IMG/VR virus record: IMGVR_UViG_3300003322_000272
Coordinates: 1-31,899 of that record
DNA: 31,899 nt
Origin: a virus
Reading direction: 5' to 3' (one strand)
The notes under the pieces are model-generated. The model searched no databases, was not told the DNA's origin, and was given only the letters and a program-made list of their open reading frames with translations. Positions 14,592-20,567 of this stretch are shown piece after piece. A program made the position numbers and the translations under genes. Position 1 is the stretch's first letter; every line of letters starts with the position of its first letter.

Positions 14592-14718
14592 TCCAGTAAT
14601 CTTTATGCTTCTCTTTGAAGTACTTTCTTTTCTTTGCTTCGATAATCGCCTCTTTAACCTCTTCATCAGTTAAAACTACCTGCTCGATTAGTAAGGCTTT
14701 TTGTTCTTTAATTGTCAT
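14551..14718 (-). CDS. Small charged early protein (55 aa)
   Basis: From ATG 14718 (MTIKEQKALLIEQVVLTDEE), rich in Lys and Glu, with a basic C-terminus (KRKYFKEKHKDYWN). The frame extends upstream to a GTG at 14748, but that would put a GC stem with a T-run (14721-14742) inside the coding region, so ATG 14718 is preferred. The first gene after the 260-bp non-coding gap. It overlaps the next gene by 41 bases. Function unknown. Confidence 0.5.
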   Translation of the reverse strand: MTIKEQKALLIEQVVLTDEEVKEAIIEAKKRKYFKEKHKDYWNDNNGVKGSKRVD

Positions 14719-14720
14719 AG

Positions 14721-14857
14721 ATAAAAATGCCGTCTTTCCGGCTGTCACGATTTTTTTACGCTTCCTTGGGTAATTGTTTTACCCAGTTCGACCTGTAGCG
14801 TGTAGGGCTATAAACCGCCACTCAGTACATCGTTATAGCGTTTCTGATTCTGTACTG
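14721..14857 (-). promoter_or_regulatory. Hairpin-rich leader in front of the 14718 gene
   Basis: The gap 14749-15009 is the longest mostly non-coding stretch in the early operon. In the direction of transcription it holds three stems: TGTACTG/CAGTACA (14851-14857/14823-14829, 21-nt loop); TGGGTAA/TTACCCA (14767-14773/14779-14785, 5-nt loop); and a 4-bp GC stem GCCG/CGGC (14729-14732/14739-14742) followed on the minus strand by A then five T just before the ATG at 14718. The last resembles a weak intrinsic terminator or attenuator. I see no TAnnTTTG promoter here. A pause or attenuation role is inference. Confidence 0.35.
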
Positions 14858-14911
14858 CCGGTGCGTTCTTTAATGTCGTCTTCTATTACTTTGGTTACTG
14901 TTCAAGGATTA
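14833..14911 (-). pseudogene. Decayed duplicate of the 3' end of the 15010-15243 gene
   Basis: The bases 14876-14902 repeat the stretch 15032-15055 of the neighbouring gene with one 3-base in-frame insertion: TCGTCTTCTA, then TTA inserted, then CTTTGGTTACTGTT. The encoded string TVTKVIEDD matches TVTKVEDD of the intact gene. An extra 8 bases just upstream in the gene direction shifts the frame, and a stop directly precedes the segment. The copy then continues for a different 13-residue tail to TAA at 14835-14833. This looks like a leftover of a tandem paralogue. Confidence 0.45.
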
Positions 14912-14990
14912 TGATAGACAGATTAAATATTTTAAAGCACCGTTTCACGTACCATATTTTACCACCTATCGCCCACTCGGTGCCCACCAT
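14895..14990 (-). CDS. Short ORF (31 aa), possibly a gene remnant
   Basis: ATG at 14990, TAA at 14897-14895. The first 17 residues (MVGTEWAIGGKIWYVKR) read like a genuine protein start, while the end (FNLSIIILEQ) is hydrophobic and stops where the duplicated paralogue fragment begins in another frame. It starts 20 bases after the stop of the 77-aa gene. It may be a functional microprotein or the frameshifted 5' part of the decayed duplicate. Confidence 0.3.
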   Translation of the reverse strand: MVGTEWAIGGKIWYVKRCFKIFNLSIIILEQ

Positions 14991-15009
14991 ACTATAGTCG
15001 TCGTACTTA

Positions 15010-15243
15010 TCAAGGCGTAACTTTATCTTCATCGTCTTCTACTTTGGTTACTGTTATGATGTATTTGTGAGCGGTAACTGACATGTCATATGGCAGGTCG
15101 TATTCGTCATCTACTCCGAATTGTTTTTGTACCGTTTCGATATTTTTACACATCCACCCGTACATATCAGCCGTAAGCGTTTCGACCTCGAACGTCTTCG
15201 ATTTGCTTTTAGTCCTTCCCTTTAAAGTGCGTTGTGGGGTCAT
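15010..15243 (-). CDS. Hypothetical early protein
   Basis: 77 residues. Basic N-terminus (TPQRTLKGRTKSKSKTFEV), then an alpha/beta body with MYGWMCKNIETVQKQFGVDD and a C-terminal strand IITVTKV followed by an acidic tail. It overlaps the YopX gene by four bases. A decayed second copy of its 3' end lies 150 bp downstream (14876-14902). No family recognised. Confidence 0.55.
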   Translation of the reverse strand: MTPQRTLKGRTKSKSKTFEVETLTADMYGWMCKNIETVQKQFGVDDEYDLPYDMSVTAHKYIITVTKVEDDEDKVTP

Positions 15244-15617
15244 AACAACTCGTGGTTTTCGTGGATGTTGCCAATGATCTCTACCTTATCGTAGTACTTG
15301 CCGAACATTTCAGATATGTCTTCGTGTTGATTAGATACCTCCGCGACAAACCAAAATTTCCCATTCGCCCACTTAATCGTGCGCTGTTTACCATCACATT
15401 TCACTATATCACCCTCGTAAATCTCTTTTCCATTCTTGTCTTTTAGGCCGGTGTATTGCATGAAGTCAGCATCATGAAGCCCTACATGATCATATCCGAG
15501 TCTCGACGCCGGGCTGGGGACACCATAAAGCATTTGCTGTTTAAGGCACTCAGCAACCTCTTCAATCGAATAGAACATTTTAGTGCCTGACCAGAATCGG
15601 AATTTAATTTCTCTCAT
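15240..15617 (-). CDS. YopX family protein
   Basis: 125 residues. The opening REIKFRFWSGTKMFYS and the central MQYTGLKDKNGKEIYEGDIV are the signature of the YopX family, a beta-rich phage/mobile-element protein named after Bacillus phage SPbeta YopX. It is frequent in early regions of phages of Firmicutes and Bacteroidota; its biochemical role is not established. The end (VEIIGNIHENHELL) is the normal family C-terminus, so the gene is complete. It overlaps the next gene by four bases. Confidence 0.88.
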   Translation of the reverse strand: MREIKFRFWSGTKMFYSIEEVAECLKQQMLYGVPSPASRLGYDHVGLHDADFMQYTGLKDKNGKEIYEGDIVKCDGKQRTIKWANGKFWFVAEVSNQHEDISEMFGKYYDKVEIIGNIHENHELL

Positions 15618-15623
15618 ATCCTT

Positions 15624-15785
15624 TCACTTTAAGACATCATCAATACTATTTGCAAACTGGCAGACAGTCCATATTATGAAGATAACTAAAGCTGATGAAC
15701 TTGCCATGATAATCAGTAACGTTTGCCCTATGTTGCCCGAGTCTGGGTATAGGAACTCGTCTATAAGTTGTTTCTTGGTTCTCAT
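15624..15785 (-). CDS. Small single-pass membrane protein (53 aa)
   Basis: ATG 15785, TGA 15626-15624. The N-terminus is polar (MRTKKQLIDEFLYPDSGN), followed by a hydrophobic segment LLIIMASSSALVIFIIWTV and a short acidic end. It overlaps the preceding 48-aa gene by four bases (ATGA) and ends six bases before the YopX start. Membrane microproteins in early operons may alter host envelope or exclusion, but nothing here shows which. Confidence 0.6.
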   Translation of the reverse strand: MRTKKQLIDEFLYPDSGNIGQTLLIIMASSSALVIFIIWTVCQFANSIDDVLK

Positions 15786-15928
15786 GCTATAGATCTTGCT
15801 TTTAAAATTAACCTCATTGCATTGTCGATAGCTTTGCTAAAATCACTATCGTCATACAAGTCTGGAGTACAAATCATCATATATCCACCAAAATTTATGG
15901 CGTACCATGGTCCGGGTGTATGTTTCAT
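15782..15928 (-). CDS. Small 'HTPGPW' family phage protein (48 aa)
   Basis: ATG 15928. The start MKHTPGPWYAINFGGYMMIC has the HTPGPW opening shared by a widespread small family of phage proteins of unknown function; such proteins usually have an N-terminal beta hairpin and a C-terminal helix, here AIDNAMRLILKARSIA. The stop overlaps the next gene by four bases. The motif makes this a confident gene in spite of its size. Confidence 0.72.
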   Translation of the reverse strand: MKHTPGPWYAINFGGYMMICTPDLYDDSDFSKAIDNAMRLILKARSIA

Positions 15929-15932
15929 ATAT

Positions 15933-16337
15933 TTAGTAGTTAGTGTTTCCAAGTATCCATGGTAGATGATAGTAAACCCCTATAGCGCAGGCAAACACCC
16001 ACAGTTTAAGGAATAAGACAACGAAGCCGGGCCATTCATTCATAAGCTTGTCGATCATTGCGGAATTTCCTAGCATCCACCAAACACGACCCAGCGCGAT
16101 GTTTAACGTATAGTCAAACAGCAACCAAAATATTGCAATCTCAAGAAATAAAGACTGCCACCAATGCACACCTGAAAGATGTGCATCTAAGATAGCAAGA
16201 CCGAGCATTATAATCAATCTCACGGCTGTTTCTTGCTTGTGCTGGACGACTTGCTTTCTGATTGCAATATGACGAAAATCTAAGTACACTTCGGTCGCAA
16301 CAGGTATAAGGAAAAGTAAGTATGGTATTATCTTCAT
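15933..16337 (-). CDS. Multi-spanning early membrane protein
   Basis: 134 residues from ATG 16337, which sits in an ATGA overlap with the preceding 45-aa gene; the frame extends upstream to 16409 but that would run through the preceding gene. Hydrophobic segments occur at about 2-17 (KIIPYLLFLIPVATEV), 38-53, 62-80 (WWQSLFLEIAIFWLLF) and 103-128. Trp, Leu and Ile dominate. It resembles other poorly characterised membrane proteins of Bacteroidota phages. Function unknown. Confidence 0.6.
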   Translation of the reverse strand: MKIIPYLLFLIPVATEVYLDFRHIAIRKQVVQHKQETAVRLIIMLGLAILDAHLSGVHWWQSLFLEIAIFWLLFDYTLNIALGRVWWMLGNSAMIDKLMNEWPGFVVLFLKLWVFACAIGVYYHLPWILGNTNY

Positions 16338-16471
16338 AGTATGTTGTTGTAAAATCCACCAAAGTATAAGATCGTTTGAGTTATGATCGTAGCCACGAGC
16401 GTGATCCAAAAATTATTATTGCCATCTCTAGGCTTGCCATGCCTACTTTCTATTTGTGCTCTTTTTTCCAT
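16334..16471 (-). CDS. Small membrane protein (45 aa)
   Basis: ATG 16471, TGA 16336-16334 in an ATGA overlap with the following membrane protein. Basic, hydrophilic N-terminus (MEKRAQIESRHGKPRDGNNN) and a single hydrophobic segment (FWITLVATIITQTILYF). It overlaps the end of the zinc-ribbon gene by 29 bases. Two adjacent coupled membrane genes suggest a joint function. Confidence 0.5.
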   Translation of the reverse strand: MEKRAQIESRHGKPRDGNNNFWITLVATIITQTILYFGGFYNNIL

Positions 16472-16661
16472 TGTAATTTTGGTTATGTGGTACTCCGAAT
16501 GCTCGGTAGATTGCTAAGGTTTTAGTTCGCTCATACTTGCAGTGGTTGCATGTCTTGCTTTGTGATTCGTACTCTTTAAAGCCTCGCTTTACTTTATGCA
16601 CCTGTTTCCATTTTGCGAAATGGATATCAGGTAGATCCTGTTTGCATACGTTACAGATCAT
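16443..16661 (-). CDS. Small zinc-ribbon protein
   Basis: 72 residues with two CxxC pairs (MICNVCKQDLP and KTCNHCKYERT) separated by about 32 residues, the spacing of a zinc ribbon or a degraded HNH-type finger. The region in between is basic. The start overlaps the RecE-like gene by four bases. It may bind DNA in the recombination module, but no nuclease histidines in HNH order are visible. Confidence 0.65.
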   Translation of the reverse strand: MICNVCKQDLPDIHFAKWKQVHKVKRGFKEYESQSKTCNHCKYERTKTLAIYRAFGVPHNQNYNGKKSTNRK

Positions 16662-17545
16662 TGCTTATAATAAAGTGGTATGTTCGCCCGTAATATTCCG
16701 AACTTGTTATCTGCTTGATCGGAGTAACCAGGAAAGAAGTTTTCATCACGTGCACGTTTCGTTTTATTGATAACGTATTGAAGGTTATCCATACACCAAT
16801 TTAAATCTTCTTTCTGAAATTCGTAAATCGTTGCGTTGTATGGAGGCACCTTCTCACACACCAACCAGAAGTAATTATCTACGCTCTCCATTAGTTCAGT
16901 GGCAAGGCATCCGCGCATTTCCAAGCAAGCCTGTAGCGGATAGTCATAGTTTGCAAGATCTCGCGAGAACTCTTTAGGTGAACCGCAGACAGTCGTTTTA
17001 AGGTTTATTATAACATTCTTAACACGCTTGCAAATATCTGGTCTAGTCTTCAAATTCAAGCCAGACTCTTCATCAGTCCAAAATAGTGATAGCTGGTATT
17101 CCGTGCCTTTGATAAGCTTTTGTACAACCGCATCCTGATAACAGCTTGAAAGCATTTCCTCTATTACTTCAAAACTTTCAGGGCCTACGTCGGGGATAAT
17201 ATATTTACCTTTGTGGTGCGCGAAAAAGCTATCCTGTAATGCTTGATATGTTTTAGAGCTTTTAGGTTGAATTAACCCTGGCTTTTCTTTTAAAGCCTCA
17301 GCAATCCAAGCCTGTGTTTGCATAATCGCAACATCCGAAATGAATGTTTTCGAATCGAGTAGAGCAAGCTCAAAGGCATTCCCGAAGTTGAATTGCACTT
17401 TATCAACAACCTTTATCTTACCACTGATGTACCAATAAAACTCCTTTAGCGACTGCTTTGCAATCTTCAATTGTGTTGCAGAATAATGTGTTTTATTCTC
17501 GTGGTAATCCTTTATAGATATGTTATCGTATATCCCGTTCTCCAT
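16658..17545 (-). CDS. RecE-like PDDEXK exonuclease
   Basis: 295 residues with the layout of the RecE/exonuclease VIII PD-(D/E)XK family (PDDEXK-like, DUF3799). HYSATQLKIA opens the domain, NFGNAFELALLD is motif I, Glu149 in TEYQLSLFW, Asp170 in KTRPDI and Lys183 in NLKTT form the catalytic core, and NYDYPLQACLEM is the conserved Q-containing helix. The usual motif I His (GxAxHxxL) is replaced by Glu60, which is unusual. The enzyme would resect dsDNA ends 5' to 3' so that the Rad52-like protein encoded just upstream can anneal strands. Start overlaps that gene by one base. Confidence 0.82.
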   Translation of the reverse strand: MENGIYDNISIKDYHENKTHYSATQLKIAKQSLKEFYWYISGKIKVVDKVQFNFGNAFELALLDSKTFISDVAIMQTQAWIAEALKEKPGLIQPKSSKTYQALQDSFFAHHKGKYIIPDVGPESFEVIEEMLSSCYQDAVVQKLIKGTEYQLSLFWTDEESGLNLKTRPDICKRVKNVIINLKTTVCGSPKEFSRDLANYDYPLQACLEMRGCLATELMESVDNYFWLVCEKVPPYNATIYEFQKEDLNWCMDNLQYVINKTKRARDENFFPGYSDQADNKFGILRANIPLYYKQ

Positions 17546-18093
17546 TACTCCAATGCCTTTTGATAGTTCTTGATTGCTTCCTCGTCCGGAGCGAATGGAA
17601 TCACGTCACGGCGATTAAGATTACATCCAAACAATTCTCCAAAATGATCGCATGCGTCTTTTACGGCTAATGTCTTAGCCAGCGGAAAAGCCATTGAAAG
17701 AGCGCCATTGTTAATATTAGATAGATCCGCAGGACTTGTGCCCTTTGCTGTTTGTAGCTGGATTGATCCTATGCCGTCGTGGTAATCCATTTTACCAGTG
17801 GCATGGTCTAAGTACCAAACACGAACCGTAACCCATACCCCGTTAAACGCAGTGCCTTGCCCGGTAATCCTGATACGGTAACGCTTGAATATCTTCCGTA
17901 GCAAATACTCCACTTTGTCAATCGGGATGTACTTGTGTCCCTTAATGTAAGGATGCTCTTTAACCCATTTAGCAGGCGGAGGAGTGTTCAAAAGTGCATT
18001 CAACGCCTCTGCCTTACCAAATGAAACCTTATCATCTACAAGTTGGGCCAGCGTAGGCAGCGTAAATTTGTCTTGCTTAGTTACTTCGCTCAT
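17545..18093 (-). CDS. Rad52-like single-strand annealing protein (Sak type)
   Basis: 182 residues. The block HKYIPIDKVEYLLRKIFKRY, then VWVTVRVWYLDHATGK, and NGALSMAFPLAKTLAVKDAC followed by DHFGELFGCNLN is the conserved core of the Rad52/Sak annealase family (strand-helix-strand, then the A-x-K-x-A-x-x-D-A-x-x-x-F-G signature). It anneals complementary ssDNA; paired with the following RecE-like exonuclease it forms a two-component recombination system. It overlaps the preceding gene by four bases. Length fits phage members of the family. Confidence 0.85.
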   Translation of the reverse strand: MSEVTKQDKFTLPTLAQLVDDKVSFGKAEALNALLNTPPPAKWVKEHPYIKGHKYIPIDKVEYLLRKIFKRYRIRITGQGTAFNGVWVTVRVWYLDHATGKMDYHDGIGSIQLQTAKGTSPADLSNINNGALSMAFPLAKTLAVKDACDHFGELFGCNLNRRDVIPFAPDEEAIKNYQKALE

Positions 18094-18404
18094 AATGATT
18101 CTACAAAGTTTAACTTGATGTACTTCTCCGTAACCCTATTGGTATACTCGAACCGTGAGAAGTCCGACAGTGTTATTAAAATATCCTGTTCAAGACTTTC
18201 TAAAGCATCCTTTTCACTAGGGAATCCAAAGCCTTTGTAAAGTTCATCGACGGTAATTTCAGGCATCAGCGCGTCTACATACATTGTCCCATGAGCAAGC
18301 CTATGAGCGAAAAAGAAGTCATATTTCTTTATCTCTTCGCCGTCAGCATCTTGTATGCTTAGCTTTATCTTCTCTGTTTTGTATTCTTCGTCTGTGGTGG
18401 TCAT
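18090..18404 (-). CDS. Hypothetical early protein
   Basis: 104 residues, acidic N-terminus (MTTTDEEYKTEKIKLSIQDA) and a helix near residues 50-75 (ITVDELYKGFGFPSEKDALE). It overlaps both neighbours by four bases and directly precedes the annealase gene. No family recognised. Confidence 0.55.
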   Translation of the reverse strand: MTTTDEEYKTEKIKLSIQDADGEEIKKYDFFFAHRLAHGTMYVDALMPEITVDELYKGFGFPSEKDALESLEQDILITLSDFSRFEYTNRVTEKYIKLNFVESL

Positions 18405-18625
18405 GATTGGGTTTTTATTTTATTGTGTATGATAATTGACCATGCATGAACATGCATGAACATTGTGTCACCGACTACGACAGCTTTACCTGAATTTATC
18501 CTTTTACAGAATGTCAATAGCTTCAGCGCGCGTTCGGTAGTTCCTTTGTATTTGTAGTACAGAATACAGTAATCTGTATATGCAGCACCGGCCTTGTGAT
18601 TCTCGTTGATGAATATTGTTTTCAT
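18401..18625 (-). CDS. Hypothetical early protein
   Basis: 74 residues, mixed alpha/beta, Cys/Tyr-rich in the first half (AAYTDYCILYYKYKG). A 10-bp tandem duplication (catgcatgaa twice, plus strand 18441-18460) lies inside its 3' part and encodes FMHVHA. It overlaps both neighbours by four bases. Function unknown. Confidence 0.55.
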   Translation of the reverse strand: MKTIFINENHKAGAAYTDYCILYYKYKGTTERALKLLTFCKRINSGKAVVVGDTMFMHVHAWSIIIHNKIKTQS

Positions 18626-18861
18626 GAGTTATAAAGTTTAAGTAACGCCTCTCTGTAGGCTTTGAAGTAGTCGTTTGCAGACTGTTTATAGATGTCTCGT
18701 TTAAGTGAGCACTCTGTATAAAGCTCTGGATACAAATTCTTATCTATCATACTTAATATTCCATGCATATCATAATATCCAACCGCAGAAACTTTAGCTA
18801 GATTTAAAAGTTCAGTTAACTCCTTAAGCCCAACCAAATGGTTATCTATCACTTCTTGCAT
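18622..18861 (-). CDS. Hypothetical early protein
   Basis: 79 residues, all-helical, no Cys-based metal site. Composed of short amphipathic helices (NHLVGLKELTELLNLAKVSA; KQSANDYFKAYREALLKLYN). It overlaps the upstream 53-aa gene by 13 bases and the next by four. No family recognised. Confidence 0.55.
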   Translation of the reverse strand: MQEVIDNHLVGLKELTELLNLAKVSAVGYYDMHGILSMIDKNLYPELYTECSLKRDIYKQSANDYFKAYREALLKLYNS

Positions 18862-19010
18862 GACTTTTTACGTTTAAGGTTTTCAAATGCTAAGTTCATC
18901 TTTACTAGCTCAGCGCGGATAACACGTGCATCGAAGTTGCGGTTGAACTCTTTGGTATAAGATTCATGGTAACACATCCGAATGAATGCAGGATCATCGC
19001 GCCAACTCAT
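18849..19010 (-). CDS. Small early protein (53 aa)
   Basis: ATG 19010 in an ATGA overlap with the previous gene, TGA 18851-18849 overlapping the next start. The sequence MSWRDDPAFIRMCYHESYTK, then a basic helix ending KRKKSCKK, looks like a small DNA- or RNA-interacting protein, but no family is recognised. Good overlaps on both sides support it. Confidence 0.55.
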   Translation of the reverse strand: MSWRDDPAFIRMCYHESYTKEFNRNFDARVIRAELVKMNLAFENLKRKKSCKK

Positions 19011-19195
19011 AAGAACTGTACTCTTATTTTACCATTGATCCTTAAAAGAGCTGCCTTTTTACCGATCTTAACCACTTCAACCTTATCGGTAAAGTGTGCA
19101 CGTACTCGCTTTAAAAGGCCTTCAATCCTTTTCTCGTTGGCCTCTATTCTTTCGAAGATGCCGTTTGCGGTTTCTCTTGCTTTAATGTTGCTCAT
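19007..19195 (-). CDS. Small early protein (62 aa)
   Basis: 62 residues: an N-terminal amphipathic helix (ARETANGIFERIEANEKRIE) and a C-terminal basic beta hairpin (AALLRINGKIRVQF). Second gene of the operon, five bases after the first gene. The end overlaps the next gene by four bases. Function unknown. Confidence 0.55.
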   Translation of the reverse strand: MSNIKARETANGIFERIEANEKRIEGLLKRVRAHFTDKVEVVKIGKKAALLRINGKIRVQFL

Positions 19196-19200
19196 AGTAT

Positions 19201-19365
19201 TTAAGCGTTTTGGTACATTTCTTCTAACTTAGAATACACCATCATAACCAGTATATATAAGATGGTCAACAAAACCAGCATCTCAAACCCGTTAGAGTAG
19301 AGCATCGCAATTATAAAGGCGGCTATCTTAAAGATCAGCTTTACGGTTTTGGTTACTGTTGTCAT
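19201..19365 (-). CDS. First gene of the early operon: small two-helix membrane protein
   Basis: 54 residues from ATG 19365. An in-frame TTG-type extension to 19422 would begin upstream of the promoter at 19389-19419, so the shorter start is chosen. Two hydrophobic segments are visible (LIFKIAAFIIAMLYS and FEMLVLLTILYILVMMVY). With the transcription start expected near 19384, the 5' leader would be about 20 bases. As the promoter-proximal gene it would be expressed first on infection. Function unknown. Confidence 0.65.
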   Translation of the reverse strand: MTTVTKTVKLIFKIAAFIIAMLYSNGFEMLVLLTILYILVMMVYSKLEEMYQNA

Positions 19366-19388
19366 GGTGTTTGTTCGTTTGATAGTAT

Positions 19389-19419
19389 CAAAGATATAGT
19401 ATGATAACGGACTGTACAA
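19389..19419 (-). promoter_or_regulatory. Early-operon promoter (Bacteroidota sigma-A type)
   Basis: Read on the minus strand: -33 element TTG (plus 19417-19419), 20-nt spacer, -7 element TATCTTTG (plus 19389-19396), matching the Bacteroidota consensus TTTG/TTG plus TAnnTTTG. It faces the minus operon with the first ATG 24 bases downstream. The 14-mer ATACTATATCTTTG including the -7 box is identical to that of the opposing promoter. Confidence 0.8.
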
Positions 19420-19445
19420 CACCCCGGATGAAATATTTTTGAAAT

Positions 19446-19462
19446 AACCTTACAGTAAGGTT
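19446..19462. promoter_or_regulatory. Central operator palindrome between divergent promoters
   Basis: AACCTTAC-A-GTAAGGTT is a perfect 17-bp palindrome centred on base 19454, which is also the exact midpoint of the two identical promoter cores (19389-19402 and 19506-19519). A near-direct repeat follows (TTTTGTATCA, TTTTGTAACA at 19461-19480). It is the obvious candidate operator for the Arc-like repressor encoded at 19524. Binding is inferred, not shown. Confidence 0.65.
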
Positions 19463-19487
19463 TTGTATCATTTTGTAACATTTTTAG

Positions 19488-19519
19488 TTGCATTGTATGA
19501 AAAATATACTATATCTTTG
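19488..19519 (+). promoter_or_regulatory. Repressor promoter (Bacteroidota sigma-A type)
   Basis: -33 TTG at 19488-19490, 21-nt spacer, -7 TATCTTTG at 19512-19519. Only four bases separate the -7 box from the repressor ATG at 19524, so the transcript probably starts at or within a few bases of the start codon, giving a leaderless or nearly leaderless mRNA. Confidence 0.78.
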
Positions 19520-19523
19520 TGAT

Positions 19524-19670
19524 ATGGAGATCAAGATCAAGAACACCCTGTTGCGGTTACCGGAGACATTGCATGAAAGCATTAAGAATGCTGCTAAGAA
19601 CAACGGGCGCAGCCTCCATGCGGAGATGTTACATGCGCTTAAGAAGAAGTATAAATCAGTAAATTCATAG
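19524..19670 (+). CDS. Arc-like ribbon-helix-helix repressor
   Basis: 48 residues from ATG 19524; a TTG-initiated extension from 19488 would start inside the promoter. Layout beta strand EIKIKNTLLRLP, helix ETLHESIKNAAKNN, turn GRS, helix LHAEMLHALKKKYK fits the Arc/MetJ ribbon-helix-helix fold (compare Arc's x-x-R-x-P ... A-x-x-N-G-R-S-x-N-x-E-I pattern). RHH proteins bind as dimers of dimers to palindromic operators. It sits next to a perfect palindrome between divergent promoters, so it most likely represses the early operon and itself. Confidence 0.82.
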   Translation: MEIKIKNTLLRLPETLHESIKNAAKNNGRSLHAEMLHALKKKYKSVNS

Positions 19671-19684
19671 GATTGAGAGGGGGT

Positions 19685-19716
19685 AGGCGGTCGGATAGCT
19701 CATTTTCTGGCCGCCT
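19685..19716 (+). terminator. Hairpin between repressor and RNA ligase genes
   Basis: AGGCGG (19685-19690) pairs with CCGCCT (19711-19716), extended by U-G wobble and one more pair around a 16-20 nt loop, in the 65-bp gap after the repressor stop. The run after it (TACTTTAAAAG) is only weakly T-rich, so it could be a leaky terminator or a translation-control stem ahead of the ligase gene. Confidence 0.3.
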
Positions 19717-19735
19717 TACTTTAAAAGATGATTAA

Positions 19736-20464
19736 ATGAATCAAACAAAACCGATAAAGCCGTTAGGAGCCAAGTCATACGGATCAATTCCGCACCTGAT
19801 AGGTAGCCGTGTTGGCCCATCCGATCATCATGCATCATCCGGACAATGTAGGATTGCAACAGAAAAACCAAGGGATAATAATGACTTTGTAGTTGTTCAG
19901 GAAAAATTAGATGGCGGGAACGTAGGGGTTGCCAAATTCAAAGGTGATATTATTGCGTTAACACGATCAGGATACTTAGCCATAGACTCGCCATACGCAA
20001 CACATCGTGCATTTAATGAATACGTAAAACGAAATCAGAAGCGATTTGATAGCTTGCTTATGGATGGCGAGCGAGTTTGCGGTGAGTGGCTTCTTACCTC
20101 AGTAGGTACAAAATATAACTTGCCACACGAACCATTTGTACCATTTGACATAATCGCTGGAACAGAAAGAAAACTGTATTCAGAACTGATGCCAAGGATA
20201 AAGACACATGACTTCACACCTCCTCATACTTTAAGCATCGGTCAGCCTTTAGCGATAGAGACCGCAATGATCTTGTGTGAAGTGTCGGCACATGGTGCTA
20301 TAGAAGAAACAGAAGGTGCTATTTGGCGAGTTGAGCGAAACGGCAAAGTTGACTTCTTGTGTAAGTACGTAAAGCCAAGTAAAATCGATGGAAAATACCT
20401 TGAGGAGAGCCCGCTTAATGACGTGCCAGATGAATGGAAGTACTTATATAATTATGCTTTATGA
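19736..20464 (+). CDS. RNA ligase (Rnl2/DRB0094-like nucleotidyltransferase)
   Basis: 242 residues with all ligase motifs: motif I EKLDGG with adenylated Lys57, RSGY (motif Ia), GEWLL with Glu117 (motif III), FVPFDII (IIIa), EGAIW (IV, 193-197) and LCKYVK (V, 208-213). The N-terminal KSYGSIPHLIGSRVGPSDHH resembles the extension of Deinococcus DRB0094-type RNA ligases. It seals nicks in RNA through an adenylate intermediate and could repair tRNA or other RNA broken by host defence nucleases. No kinase/phosphatase partner is nearby. The stop overlaps the ATG of a 33-aa membrane ORF. Confidence 0.85.
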   Translation: MNQTKPIKPLGAKSYGSIPHLIGSRVGPSDHHASSGQCRIATEKPRDNNDFVVVQEKLDGGNVGVAKFKGDIIALTRSGYLAIDSPYATHRAFNEYVKRNQKRFDSLLMDGERVCGEWLLTSVGTKYNLPHEPFVPFDIIAGTERKLYSELMPRIKTHDFTPPHTLSIGQPLAIETAMILCEVSAHGAIEETEGAIWRVERNGKVDFLCKYVKPSKIDGKYLEESPLNDVPDEWKYLYNYAL

Positions 20465-20562
20465 CCTCTCCTACCTACTCTAAAGGCTGTGCACCCGGTA
20501 TACTGGTTATCTGCTTAACGATAGCGTTTTTGGGTATGATACTTTGGATTACTTTAAATTGA
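20461..20562 (+). CDS. 33-aa membrane microprotein
   Basis: ATG in an ATGA overlap with the RNA ligase stop, TGA at 20560-20562. Sequence MTSPTYSKGCAPGILVICLT followed by IAFLGMILWITLN: short polar head and one hydrophobic helix. The overlap implies translational coupling to the ligase. Below usual gene-calling length; function unknown. Confidence 0.5.
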   Translation: MTSPTYSKGCAPGILVICLTIAFLGMILWITLN

Positions 20563-20567
20563 TTAAA

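Noticed and set aside
18441-18463. Tandem 10-bp repeat catgcatgaa
   Set aside because: Only two copies, inside a coding gene where it encodes FMHVHA; not a CRISPR, iteron array or recombination site by itself.
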